A stretch of DNA of 64,000 nucleotides from Paenibacillus xylanexedens (GTDB lineage Bacteria > Bacillota > Bacilli > Paenibacillales > Paenibacillaceae), in assembly GCF_007680605.1 (NCBI RefSeq), contig NZ_VEIO01000001.1, positions 2,299,276-2,363,275 on the forward strand, in the 5' to 3' direction. Below are positions 8,751 to 16,825 of this stretch, in pieces. Below the pieces are notes generated by a model, which was not told where the DNA came from, did no database searches, and was given only the letters and a program-made list of their open reading frames with translations. Position 1 is the first letter of the stretch, and every line of letters starts with the position of its first letter. The position numbers and the translations under genes were made by a program.

Positions 8751-9998
8751 ATGAGTGAAGTTCGAGAAAAAGCAAGTAAAGCCAAAGCTGTCGTCACCGA
8801 ATTAAATCGGCTGAGTACGGAACAGAAGAACGCCGCACTGCGTACTATGGCTGACGCCTTGATTGCTTCGGCGGATGCCATCATTACTGCAAATGTGGAA
8901 GATCTGGATCGCGGCAGAGAACAAGGCACTCCTGAATCCATGCTGGATCGTCTGGCACTGAATAAAGAGCGCATCACAGGCATCGCTGAAGGCTTACGTC
9001 AGATCGCGGAATTACCCGATCCTGTGGGTGAAGTGCTGGAAACTTTTACACGTCCGAATGGCCTTCACATCGAAAAATCAAGAGTACCCATTGGCCTGAT
9101 AGGCATTATATATGAAGCTCGTCCTAACGTGACGGTTGACGCTGCAGGCCTATGTCTCAAAACAGGCAATGCTGTGCTCCTGCGCGGCGGCTCCTCTGCT
9201 CTTTCCTCCAATCGGAAAATTGTTGAGGTGCTACATCAAGCGCTGGAAACTACGGCAATGCCTGCAGATGCACTTCAGTTAATAGAAGATGCAGATCGTT
9301 CTTCCGTTGACGAAATGCTCAAGCTGAACGGACTGCTGGACGTTATCATTCCACGCGGTGGTGCTTCACTGATTCGTACTGTCGTTGCGAATGCAACCGT
9401 ACCGGTCATTGAGACGGGTGCTGGCATCTGTCATACCTATGTGGATGAATCAGCAGACGAAGCTATGGCGACAGACATTGCTATCAATGCCAAAGCACAG
9501 CGCCCATCGGTATGTAACTCTATGGAAACCTTGCTGCTACATGCAAACTATGCAGAAAAGCATCTGCCAACTTTGGCTGAGCGCTTCCGTGAAGCAAGTG
9601 TTGTTCTAAAAGGTTGTGAAACGGTGCGTCGCCTTGTTCCGACAGCGGCCCAGGCCACAGAGGAAGATTACGCAACCGAGTATAACGATTATATTTTGAA
9701 CATCCGCGTTGTGGAAAATCTGGATGAAGCCCTGCAGCATATTGCACACTATGGAACGAAGCATTCCGAATGCATTGTGACCCGTGATGCCGCGAATGCA
9801 GAGCGGTTTATGCAAGAAGTCGATGCGGCGGCTGTCTATCATAATGCTTCCACTCGTTTCACCGACGGATTCGAATTCGGATACGGTGCCGAGATCGGAA
9901 TTAGTACACAGAAGCTTCATGCACGGGGTCCAATGGGGCTTCCTGCTTTAACATCAACTAAATACCGGATTACCGGCAACGGTCAGATTCGTCAATAA
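8751..9998 (+). CDS. proA: Glutamate-5-semialdehyde dehydrogenase (gamma-glutamyl phosphate reductase)
   Basis: Reduces glutamyl 5-phosphate with NADPH to glutamate 5-semialdehyde, the second step of proline synthesis. The 415-residue protein has the aldehyde-dehydrogenase fold: IGIIYEARPNVTVDAAGLCLKTGN, LIIPRGG-like (VIIPRGGASL), VIETGAGICHTYVD, and the active-site cysteine in QRPSVCNSMETLL. A GAGGAGG ribosome binding site precedes the ATG. Same operon as proB, and probably in a complex with it because the intermediate is unstable. Confidence 0.97.
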   Translation: MSEVREKASKAKAVVTELNRLSTEQKNAALRTMADALIASADAIITANVEDLDRGREQGTPESMLDRLALNKERITGIAEGLRQIAELPDPVGEVLETFTRPNGLHIEKSRVPIGLIGIIYEARPNVTVDAAGLCLKTGNAVLLRGGSSALSSNRKIVEVLHQALETTAMPADALQLIEDADRSSVDEMLKLNGLLDVIIPRGGASLIRTVVANATVPVIETGAGICHTYVDESADEAMATDIAINAKAQRPSVCNSMETLLLHANYAEKHLPTLAERFREASVVLKGCETVRRLVPTAAQATEEDYATEYNDYILNIRVVENLDEALQHIAHYGTKHSECIVTRDAANAERFMQEVDAAAVYHNASTRFTDGFEFGYGAEIGISTQKLHARGPMGLPALTSTKYRITGNGQIRQ

Positions 9999-10033
9999 TA
10001 TTAAGTACCAGTTATATAGGAGGAACGATATAC

Positions 10034-10900
10034 ATGAGCCAAGAGCAACAGACACTACTACAACAAAAGATTACTTTCCACGGAGCAGGTGCGATGGCTG
10101 AAGCCATCGTACGTGGGCTCATTTCCCGCCTTGTCGTTCGTCCCCAGGATATTACGATGCTGAATCGCAGCAACCTGAAACGTCAGGAGGAGCTGAGCAC
10201 CCGTTATGCCGTGCATACCGGAACGGCCTCACAATCGCTGGATATCCTTTCCTCTTCCCCTGTGATTGTGCTGTGTATGAAACCCAAAGATGCCGCCGCT
10301 GCGCTTCGTGAACTGGGCCCCCTGTTGTCCCCGGATCAGCTGATCGTATCCGTTATAGCTGGACTATCGATCCGTACGATGCAGAGCCTGCTTGGCCGCA
10401 AACAGCCGATTGCAAGAACGATGCCTAACACCTCCAGCACCATTGGACTTGGTGCCACCGGACTTGCTTTCTCTGCAGAGATTACCGATGAACAGCGCAG
10501 TACCGTCATGACCCTTTTCGAAGCTGTAGGCATCGTAACGATTGTGCCAGAAGACAAACTCGAAGTGCTCACTGGTATTTCCGGCAGCGGACCTGCCTAT
10601 GTATACTATCTAATGGAAGCCATGATTGCAGCCGGAATCCGCGGTGGCTTGTCTGGTCAGCAGTCTCGTGACCTAACCGTTCAGACGGTGCTTGGTGCAG
10701 CTCGGATGGTACAGCAAACGGGTCTTGAACCGATGAAACTTCGTAGTGATGTCACCTCCCCAGGAGGTGCGACTCAGGCTGCTCTGAAAACGCTCGATGA
10801 AGGTGACTTCTTTGAAAATGTGATTGCAGCTGTGAACCGCTGTGCAGAACGCTCTCGCGAGATGGGAGCTGCATTGGAAGGAGATTTAAAACATGAATAA
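10034..10900 (+). CDS. proI: Pyrroline-5-carboxylate reductase
   Basis: Final step of proline synthesis, reducing 1-pyrroline-5-carboxylate with NAD(P)H. The 288-residue protein has the N-terminal nucleotide-binding motif FHGAGAMAEAIVRGL and the family signature in the C-terminal helical domain (SGSGPAYVYYLMEA, DVTSPGGATQAALKTL). AGGAGG lies ten bases before the ATG. It is third in the T-box operon, and its last 8 bases overlap the start of mtnW, so the two genes are probably translationally coupled. The symbol proI is chosen by analogy with B. subtilis proBA-proI; proC would be equally valid. Confidence 0.93.
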   Translation: MSQEQQTLLQQKITFHGAGAMAEAIVRGLISRLVVRPQDITMLNRSNLKRQEELSTRYAVHTGTASQSLDILSSSPVIVLCMKPKDAAAALRELGPLLSPDQLIVSVIAGLSIRTMQSLLGRKQPIARTMPNTSSTIGLGATGLAFSAEITDEQRSTVMTLFEAVGIVTIVPEDKLEVLTGISGSGPAYVYYLMEAMIAAGIRGGLSGQQSRDLTVQTVLGAARMVQQTGLEPMKLRSDVTSPGGATQAALKTLDEGDFFENVIAAVNRCAERSREMGAALEGDLKHE

Positions 10901-12116
10901 CATGTGTACTGCCACATATCGTCTGCATGATGATCATGCCGATTTTCACAAGAAAGCTCAATCCATTGCCATAGGTATGACCGTGGGCAGCTGGACGGAG
11001 CTGCCTCAGGCGCAGCGGGAAGCCATGCAAAAACATCTGGGTGAAGTGATCAAGGTTGAGGTTCATGAGGCCGAAGGGTTAGCACCTGGAGAACGTTATG
11101 CAGATATCACCATTGGATATCCGGATATTAACTTTAGTCAAGATATCCCAGCTTTGCTTGTCACCGTTTTTGGCAAAATCTCGATGGACGGGCGTATCAA
11201 ACTGAATCATCTCGGATTTTCAGATCACTTCCTGCGCGCTTTCCCGGGACCGAAGTTTGGGCTTAGCGGTGTGCGGGACCTGCTTGGAGTTCATGATCGT
11301 CCGTTATTGATGAGTATTTTCAAATCGGTTATTGGACTTAATGCTGAAGAACTTCGGGAGCAGTTTATCCGCCAGGCTCTTGGAGGCGTTGATCTGATCA
11401 AGGATGACGAGATCCTGTTTGAGAACAAGCTTACACCGATTGAAAAAAGAGTTGAGGTCTGCATGAAGGCGGCCGAACAGGCTCGCCAGGAAACAGGCAA
11501 AAAACTTCTATACGCCACTAATTTGACGGGACCTACCTCCCGTTTGAAACAACAGGCTGAACGTGCCATCGGCGCAGGAGCCAATGCGTTGCTCTTTAAT
11601 GTGCTGTCCTATGGTTATGATGTGTTGCATGAACTAAGCAGTGATCCTGACATTAACGTGCCAATCATGGCTCACCCTGCACTTGCCGGTGCCTTGTATC
11701 CATCACCGCATTACGGTATTTCCGCGTCCGTGGTATTGGGACAGTTAATGCGTCTCGCCGGTGCTGATCTCGTGCTCTTCCCTTCACCTTACGGCTCGGT
11801 TACGATGCCGAAGGAAGAAAATATGGCGATCACTGAGCAATTGCTCACATCTGATCTACCTGTAAGAACAAGTATGCCCGTGCCTTCGGCAGGAATCCAT
11901 CCAGGACTTGTTCCGATGATTCTGAGAGACTTCGGCAAGGATGTGATCGTCAATGCCGGGGGCGGAATTCACGGACATCCCATGGGAACCGAAGCAGGTG
12001 GACGTGCGTTCCTGCAAGCCATTGAAGCCGCTGGGCGCTCCATTCCACTGGCCGAGTATGCTACCGAGCACCCCGAGCTGAAAAGCGCACTTGATCTGTG
12101 GGGTGGAGAACGATGA
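10893..12116 (+). CDS. mtnW: 2,3-diketo-5-methylthiopentyl-1-phosphate enolase (RuBisCO-like protein)
   Basis: A RuBisCO-like protein of 407 residues in the methionine salvage pathway. It enolises 2,3-diketo-5-methylthiopentyl-1-phosphate to the hydroxy-keto form used by MtnX. The metal-binding signature region of the RuBisCO fold is visible as GVDLIKDDEILF, where the lysine is the one carbamylated in the family. C-terminal barrel motifs (HPALAGALYPSP, NAGGGIHGHPMG) also match. Ribosome binding site GAAGGAGA. It overlaps proI by 8 bases and mtnX by 4, placing salvage enzymes in a proline-controlled transcript. Confidence 0.93.
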   Translation: MNNMCTATYRLHDDHADFHKKAQSIAIGMTVGSWTELPQAQREAMQKHLGEVIKVEVHEAEGLAPGERYADITIGYPDINFSQDIPALLVTVFGKISMDGRIKLNHLGFSDHFLRAFPGPKFGLSGVRDLLGVHDRPLLMSIFKSVIGLNAEELREQFIRQALGGVDLIKDDEILFENKLTPIEKRVEVCMKAAEQARQETGKKLLYATNLTGPTSRLKQQAERAIGAGANALLFNVLSYGYDVLHELSSDPDINVPIMAHPALAGALYPSPHYGISASVVLGQLMRLAGADLVLFPSPYGSVTMPKEENMAITEQLLTSDLPVRTSMPVPSAGIHPGLVPMILRDFGKDVIVNAGGGIHGHPMGTEAGGRAFLQAIEAAGRSIPLAEYATEHPELKSALDLWGGER

Positions 12117-12790
12117 GATCAGATAAGAAAACAGCAATTTTCTGTGATTTTGACGGAACCATTACGCTCTCAGACAACATTGTCGCCATTATGAAACACT
12201 TCAAACCAGAAGGCATCGATGCCATCATGAAAGACACGATTGAACAAAAAATATCTCTTCGCGAAGGGGTGGGGGCCATGTTTGCTCTCCTGCCTTCCTC
12301 GCAAAAAGATGAAATTGTTGAATTTGTCCTTGGACAAGCAGGCATCCGCGAAGGATTCCAAGCATTTCTGGAGTATGTTCGCAGTGAGGACATCGAATTC
12401 AATGTGACCAGCGGTGGCATGGACTTTTTCATTGAGCCGTTACTCGCCCCCTTCGGCATTCCGCAGGATCATGTATACTGTAACGGTGCAGATTTCTCCG
12501 GTGAATACATTCGCATTGAATGGCCGCATCCCTGTCAGCCCCCTTGCAAGAACGGCTGCGGGATGTGTAAAACGACCGTAATTCGCACGTTTCCGGAAGA
12601 ACAGTATAACCGGATTCTGATCGGGGACAGTCTAACAGACTTCGAAGGAGCTAAAATTGCGGACCTGGTCTACTCCCGCTCCATTCTGACGGATAAATGT
12701 GTAGAACTTGGTGTAGATCATGTGCCGTTTACGACCTTTTATGACATCATCGAAGATATGAAACAGAAGCAATCACAAGGAGTGCTGTAG
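12113..12790 (+). CDS. mtnX: 2-hydroxy-3-keto-5-methylthiopentenyl-1-phosphate phosphatase
   Basis: A HAD-superfamily phosphatase of about 225 residues that removes phosphate from the MtnW product to give the acireductone precursor. The HAD nucleophile motif is IFCDFDGTIT, motif II is FNVTSGGMDFF, and the acidic motif is IGDSLTDFEGAKIADLVYSR. The cysteines CQPPCKNGCGMC mid-protein are typical of MtnX. The ATG at 12113 overlaps the mtnW stop (ATGA), with GGGTGGAG upstream, and is preferred to an in-frame ATG 15 bases earlier. Confidence 0.93.
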   Translation: MRSDKKTAIFCDFDGTITLSDNIVAIMKHFKPEGIDAIMKDTIEQKISLREGVGAMFALLPSSQKDEIVEFVLGQAGIREGFQAFLEYVRSEDIEFNVTSGGMDFFIEPLLAPFGIPQDHVYCNGADFSGEYIRIEWPHPCQPPCKNGCGMCKTTVIRTFPEEQYNRILIGDSLTDFEGAKIADLVYSRSILTDKCVELGVDHVPFTTFYDIIEDMKQKQSQGVL

Positions 12791-12792
12791 AC

Positions 12793-13446
12793 ATGGGTTT
12801 TGAAAAGATTACACTGGAACATAAACGTCAGGTTCTAGAGGAGCTGGCGGATGTCAAAGCTTTATTTGCAAGCCGGAACTGGTTTCCCGGCACAAGCGGC
12901 AATCTGTCGATGCGGGTGGGCGAATTTGACCCGGAACAATTTTATTTTGCGGTGACCGCCTCTGGCAAAGACAAGTCTCTGCGCACGCCGGAAGATTTCC
13001 TTTTTGTTGATAAAGAAGGCAAAGCGATCGAAGCGACTACATTGAAGCCGAGCGCCGAAACACTGATTCACTGTGAAATCTATCGTCTAACCGGTTGTGG
13101 AGCGGTATTCCATGTGCATACGGTATTTAACAACTTGATCAGTGAATTTTTTGGTGACGAAGGTCATGTGCCGATTCAAGGCATTGAATTGATCAAAGCC
13201 TTTAACATTTGGGAAGAAAATGCAGCCATTCGTGTTCCGGTTCTGCCCAACTTCGCACATATTCCTTCCATCGCCGAATTGGTACCGGATGCACTGGATG
13301 CCAGTGTTCCAGGAATTCTGCTCCGCAATCATGGCATCTATGCTTGGGGTAAGGATGCTTTTGAGGCGAAGCGTCATCTGGAAGCTTTTGAATTTTTGTT
13401 CGAAGTGATGTACCGCCAGCTTTTGCTTAAAGGTGCACAAAAATAG
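12793..13446 (+). CDS. mtnB: Methylthioribulose-1-phosphate dehydratase
   Basis: A class II aldolase/adducin-fold zinc enzyme of 217 residues that dehydrates 5-methylthioribulose-1-phosphate in methionine salvage. Metal-binding histidines are seen in AVFHVHTVFNN and in the later NHGIYAWG motif, and SGNLSMRV and TASGKDKSL are phosphate/substrate regions. It starts two bases after the mtnX stop and is the last gene before a strong terminator. mtnA, mtnK and mtnD are not in this window. Confidence 0.93.
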   Translation: MGFEKITLEHKRQVLEELADVKALFASRNWFPGTSGNLSMRVGEFDPEQFYFAVTASGKDKSLRTPEDFLFVDKEGKAIEATTLKPSAETLIHCEIYRLTGCGAVFHVHTVFNNLISEFFGDEGHVPIQGIELIKAFNIWEENAAIRVPVLPNFAHIPSIAELVPDALDASVPGILLRNHGIYAWGKDAFEAKRHLEAFEFLFEVMYRQLLLKGAQK

Positions 13447-13452
13447 ATTATT

Positions 13453-13500
13453 AAAAAACACACCAGCGGCTTTGGATCAGCCCTGGTGTGTTTTGTTTTG
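13453..13500. terminator. Bidirectional terminator between mtnB and the convergent membrane-protein gene
   Basis: AAAACACACCAG (13455-13466) pairs with CTGGTGTGTTTT (13483-13494). T-rich sequence on the plus side and A-rich sequence on the other end the proB-mtnB transcript and the convergent minus-strand transcript. Confidence 0.9.
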
Positions 13501-13526
13501 CTTTAATACCATTCCTTGTATCCGGA

Positions 13527-14852
13527 TCATCGTTTATCTCGATCCTTGAATAAAAAGAGACTCTCCAACTCATCATCCTTCGTGTGATTTGCATTGGCAA
13601 TCGATGCCTCAGGAGTAGACTCACGCTGTTTTCCAAATAACAACTTTAACCCACCGAAGATGAGCAAAAATGAAACGATAACCGTGTTCAAATACGAACG
13701 AATCTCATACGTCAGGAACACATTCGGGAACATCTCGTTTAGTTGCGGAATAATCAGGCGGATCGTTAAATAGTACAAACCAAGAGCCGCAATCCCCATT
13801 CCGATAAAACGCTGATGTCGAACCCAATCTTTGAAGACCGGCTGATCGCTAAGCGGTTCACGTCCATACCGACTTGAGCATTGTAGTCCGTCAAAGAAGC
13901 TATAGAACCAGATCAATGGAATCATAAACAGGAAGACGGATAAACGAAGCAGATCCAGAATGTAGATGCTACCAAGGAACAGAAACATCAGTTGCAATCC
14001 TCTTTTTTGCAATCCGAGATACATATGCCCTGCACCCGGAAAAGCAGAGAGCAGTGTGGCCAGCACTTTACTACGCTTGCCCATAATTCTGCCTGTCTCG
14101 AGCTCTTCAAATAATGTTCGATCCTGCAACACTTCACCAGCCTGCTTGCGATGTACATGCTGGACCGCATCGAACATGCAGTACACCCAGATTACAGGCA
14201 GAATGAGCAAAAACATCAAAAATATAGATTCGTTTGTGATGGCGGATACGAACACCATCATGGCGAATGAACCAAAAAATGCGATCAAAAAGGACAAGCC
14301 CCGATGAAGTAATCCGAGATGCAGATGCCCAAGACCAGGTACAAACGAAAGCAAAATGGTGAAAAAACGCTCACCTTCACTGCCCTTTCGATACATCGGG
14401 TGAGGTCCCGTATAGGTTGCCCCACCAGGAAATCCGCCATATTCATGCTCACCCTCAGCACCCTGACGATGCATGTCATCCTGATTTATAGGTCCCATTG
14501 GTCCTTGTTCTCTAACATACCCCTCTGGATAGGTAGAACCTTGATGATGTGCAGGATGACCATAATGCATACCTTGTCCGTTGTAATACATTTCTCGGGC
14601 TGAAGGTGCAGAGAGCAACACAATAATCATGTCTAGCATACTGAGACACCAGACAAAGATCACACCTAATAATCCAAAGACTAGTAGATCCTTATCACCG
14701 ACCAAATAGGCCAGCATGACAAAACCAATGCCCGTTCCAAAAAATAATAACGGGTAAACTACAGCTCGGGCCGTTCGCCGCCAGTAGAGGAACCCAAGCC
14801 CAGGGAACAGGTTTAATAAAAATGCAAGTAATTTATTACGATCTGAATGCAC
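13527..14852 (-). CDS. Polytopic membrane protein with three TM2-like repeats
   Basis: A membrane protein of about 440 residues built from three copies of one module, at roughly residues 10-85, 165-236 and 264-330. Each starts with a Phe-Pro-Gly-x-Gly hairpin helix (LFPGLGFLYWRR, FVPGLGHLHLGLLHRG, AFPGAGHMYLGLQKRG) and ends in an aromatic segment with Asp (MLDMI, MFDAVQ, FFDGLQ). This resembles TM2-domain hairpins. Repeats 1 and 2 are separated by a His/Gly/Tyr-rich linker, and two more helices with a charged tail follow. GTG at 14852 suits the AAAGGA site; an ATG at 14861 abuts it. It is third in an operon with an ECF sigma factor and anti-sigma protein, so it may act in their sensing or be their target. 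Function unknown. Confidence 0.8.
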   Translation of the reverse strand: MHSDRNKLLAFLLNLFPGLGFLYWRRTARAVVYPLLFFGTGIGFVMLAYLVGDKDLLVFGLLGVIFVWCLSMLDMIIVLLSAPSAREMYYNGQGMHYGHPAHHQGSTYPEGYVREQGPMGPINQDDMHRQGAEGEHEYGGFPGGATYTGPHPMYRKGSEGERFFTILLSFVPGLGHLHLGLLHRGLSFLIAFFGSFAMMVFVSAITNESIFLMFLLILPVIWVYCMFDAVQHVHRKQAGEVLQDRTLFEELETGRIMGKRSKVLATLLSAFPGAGHMYLGLQKRGLQLMFLFLGSIYILDLLRLSVFLFMIPLIWFYSFFDGLQCSSRYGREPLSDQPVFKDWVRHQRFIGMGIAALGLYYLTIRLIIPQLNEMFPNVFLTYEIRSYLNTVIVSFLLIFGGLKLLFGKQRESTPEASIANANHTKDDELESLFLFKDRDKR

Positions 14853-14889
14853 AGTCGTCATCCTTTCTATTCAGGCCATGTGAAACCAA

Positions 14890-15342
14890 TCAAGGTTTGG
14901 GTTTGAAATTATCCAGCCAAGAGGTAGCTGCCTCAGTCCATTTCTCGGTAAATGAGCCTGCAGTGTCACCTTCTTGGAATTTATGATAAGGGGCTACCTT
15001 GTCAAACAGTCCGGAAGAGAGAAAAATCAATGTTAAACAGGCTGCTACGGCATAGTGAAATACTCTATGTTCAAACCATCGGCGGTTTCGTTCACCTCGA
15101 GAATGTCGTGTCTGGCCATCGGGCGCCATTCTCTCAATTCGGTTCATTACGGAGTCTGTAAAATCAACTGAATTCGGTAATTCAGGGTAGTTTCGCTCCA
15201 TATCCAAAGCTTCAAGATAATCTTGCATTGCGTCTGGTTCATTCAGGAGAAACTGCTCCATCAGAATCGCCTGTTTGCCGCTGATTCGGCCTTCGATATA
15301 ATCCGTCCATTGCTGGATGGTATACATTTCTTTTTTACTCAC
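14890..15342 (-). CDS. Membrane-anchored anti-sigma factor
   Basis: A 150-residue protein with a cytoplasmic N-terminal part of about 90 residues (YTIQQWTDYIEGRISGKQ, typical of anti-sigma N-termini), one transmembrane helix at about 94-114 and a short outer tail. No zinc-finger HxxxCxxC ligands are present, so it belongs to the non-zinc group. Its start is a GTG overlapping the sigma gene's stop (GTGAGTAA), with GGAAGGAGG nine bases upstream, indicating coupled translation. By context it binds and holds the adjacent ECF sigma factor. Confidence 0.8.
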   Translation of the reverse strand: MSKKEMYTIQQWTDYIEGRISGKQAILMEQFLLNEPDAMQDYLEALDMERNYPELPNSVDFTDSVMNRIERMAPDGQTRHSRGERNRRWFEHRVFHYAVAACLTLIFLSSGLFDKVAPYHKFQEGDTAGSFTEKWTEAATSWLDNFKPKP

Positions 15343-15886
15343 GCCACTCTTCCTCCTTCCAATGACTTCGAATCCACTGTCTGGCCCGGTATAACCTTGA
15401 TTCAACCGTTTTTACAGCAACCTGAGCTTCATGGGCAATTTGCTCATAATTTTTCTCGCTCAGATAATAAGCGGTAATAATATCCCGGTGCTGCGCAGGC
15501 AGCTGATTAATCCGTTCACGAAGTTTCTCCTGCCGCTCTTCACGAATGACACGGGCTAAAACGTCTTCGTCCCGTCCGGGCAGGTTCACTACCGTTTCAT
15601 CTCCGCCCAGATCTTCAGCACTCCGTCTGCCCAGCTTGCGTTTGGCATCAATAGCCTTGTGAAAAGCAATTCGTGAGATCCACGTCTTGAACCCTTCGGA
15701 TCGGTAGTCAGGGAGAGATTTATAAATCTGAATGAACGCCTCCTGAGCGGCATCCTGTGCATCCTGATCATTACGTAATACAGAATACGCAACATGATAG
15801 ACATGCTGGCTGTATTTGTCGATCAGAACACGCATTTGGGATGCATCCCCTTGACGGATTTGTTCAATTACGAGCGCTTCGTCAAT
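15335..15886 (-). CDS. ECF-type RNA polymerase sigma factor, apparently starting at ATT
   Basis: A group 4 sigma factor of about 183 residues: region 2 (VYHVAYSVLRNDQDAQDAAQ, FKTWISRIAFHKAIDAKR) and region 4 (LPAQHRDIITAYYLSEKNYE, VKTVESRLYRARQW). The first in-frame ATG is at 15835, but coding similarity runs further upstream: the conserved IRQGDASQ element lies before it. Between the upstream in-frame stop (15926-15928) and 15835 there is no ATG, GTG, TTG or CTG. An ATT at 15886 lies eight bases after GGAGG, so it is the likely start. If not, the shorter form begins at 15835. The anti-sigma gene overlaps its end. Confidence 0.85.
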   Translation of the reverse strand: MDEALVIEQIRQGDASQMRVLIDKYSQHVYHVAYSVLRNDQDAQDAAQEAFIQIYKSLPDYRSEGFKTWISRIAFHKAIDAKRKLGRRSAEDLGGDETVVNLPGRDEDVLARVIREERQEKLRERINQLPAQHRDIITAYYLSEKNYEQIAHEAQVAVKTVESRLYRARQWIRSHWKEEEWRE

Positions 15887-16060
15887 AACTCTCCCCTCCT
15901 CTCCAATTCTATAGACGACGACTGGTCAACTGACCCCTGCAATTTTTATTAACTTTTTTATAAACAGTCTCTCTAAGGGGTATTAAAAATCCCCTCGAAA
16001 TACGTGATATGGACTTACATATAGCTACTAAGAAGTATATTATGGAGCAAAATAATATCA

Positions 16061-16096
16061 AAAAACAGGCACAGAATAACTTCTGGCCTGTTTATT
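16061..16096 (-). terminator. Terminator after dnaD
   Basis: AAACAGGC pairs with GCCTGTTT around a 15-base loop, with a T run on the minus strand just beyond the dnaD stop codon. Confidence 0.8.
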
Positions 16097-16099
16097 CAT

Positions 16100-16825
16100 T
16101 TAACGTCCGCCATTGCGGAAACGTTGCGTATACGCTTTGGCATCCTGCACATTTTTAACGCGATTCCTGCTCCACTCCAGCAAAATTCGGTCAATGTACC
16201 TGAAATGCACTTTTCCTGCAAATACCGCTTCCTTCAAAGCCATCAGAATCAGTTCTTCCTGATAGCGATCCTGATCCAGCCAGCTGGATATCGTTTCACA
16301 CTCCATTGGCGAGAGAGGACGACCAAATTCCTTTTCAAAAATAGAGAACATATTCCGCTCTTCCTCTTCTTTTTGAACACTGTTCGAATCTGGACGTGAA
16401 ACATTGGCTTTTTGTTGTTCTGACCGGGCATAAGCTGCTTCTTCCGCTGTACACATCGCAAGCTTGGCATACAAGCCGTGCAGGTCATAACGTTCATACT
16501 GAATATCCCGTTCTTCGTCCCGATGCTCATCTATCGTAATATACCCATCCCTCATCAGACGTTGCAACATTCTGGCGATGCCTTCAGGAGCAAGTCCCAT
16601 TCGTGCAGCAAGCTCTTCAAGGGTAGGAAATTCATTGAATTCTGCCTGACGGAAGCCTAGCAACTGAATAAGAAGCAGAACCTCGGAATCGGACAATCCA
16701 AGCTGATGATAAAAACGTAATAAGGCATACGGTAATTGAGCTGTACCTGAGGCCATACCGTAGGCTGCCCCGCTTAACCAGGCTTTGGAGGACATGTCTT
16801 CCATATACTCTTTTCCGTTAAACAT
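16100..16825 (-). CDS. dnaD: DnaD-domain replication initiation/primosome protein
   Basis: A DNA-replication protein that helps load the helicase at oriC and at restart forks. The 241 residues comprise an N-terminal winged-helix domain (about 25-110, PTLEELAARMGLAPEGIARML) and a C-terminal DnaD/DnaB2 domain from about 160 (FSIFEKEFGRPLSPMECETI, ending near YIDRILLEW). It follows asnS with a one-base TAATG overlap, as in the Bacillus asnS-dnaD pair. The first Met has little ribosome binding site of its own; Met8 is an alternative. Confidence 0.92.
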   Translation of the reverse strand: MFNGKEYMEDMSSKAWLSGAAYGMASGTAQLPYALLRFYHQLGLSDSEVLLLIQLLGFRQAEFNEFPTLEELAARMGLAPEGIARMLQRLMRDGYITIDEHRDEERDIQYERYDLHGLYAKLAMCTAEEAAYARSEQQKANVSRPDSNSVQKEEEERNMFSIFEKEFGRPLSPMECETISSWLDQDRYQEELILMALKEAVFAGKVHFRYIDRILLEWSRNRVKNVQDAKAYTQRFRNGGR

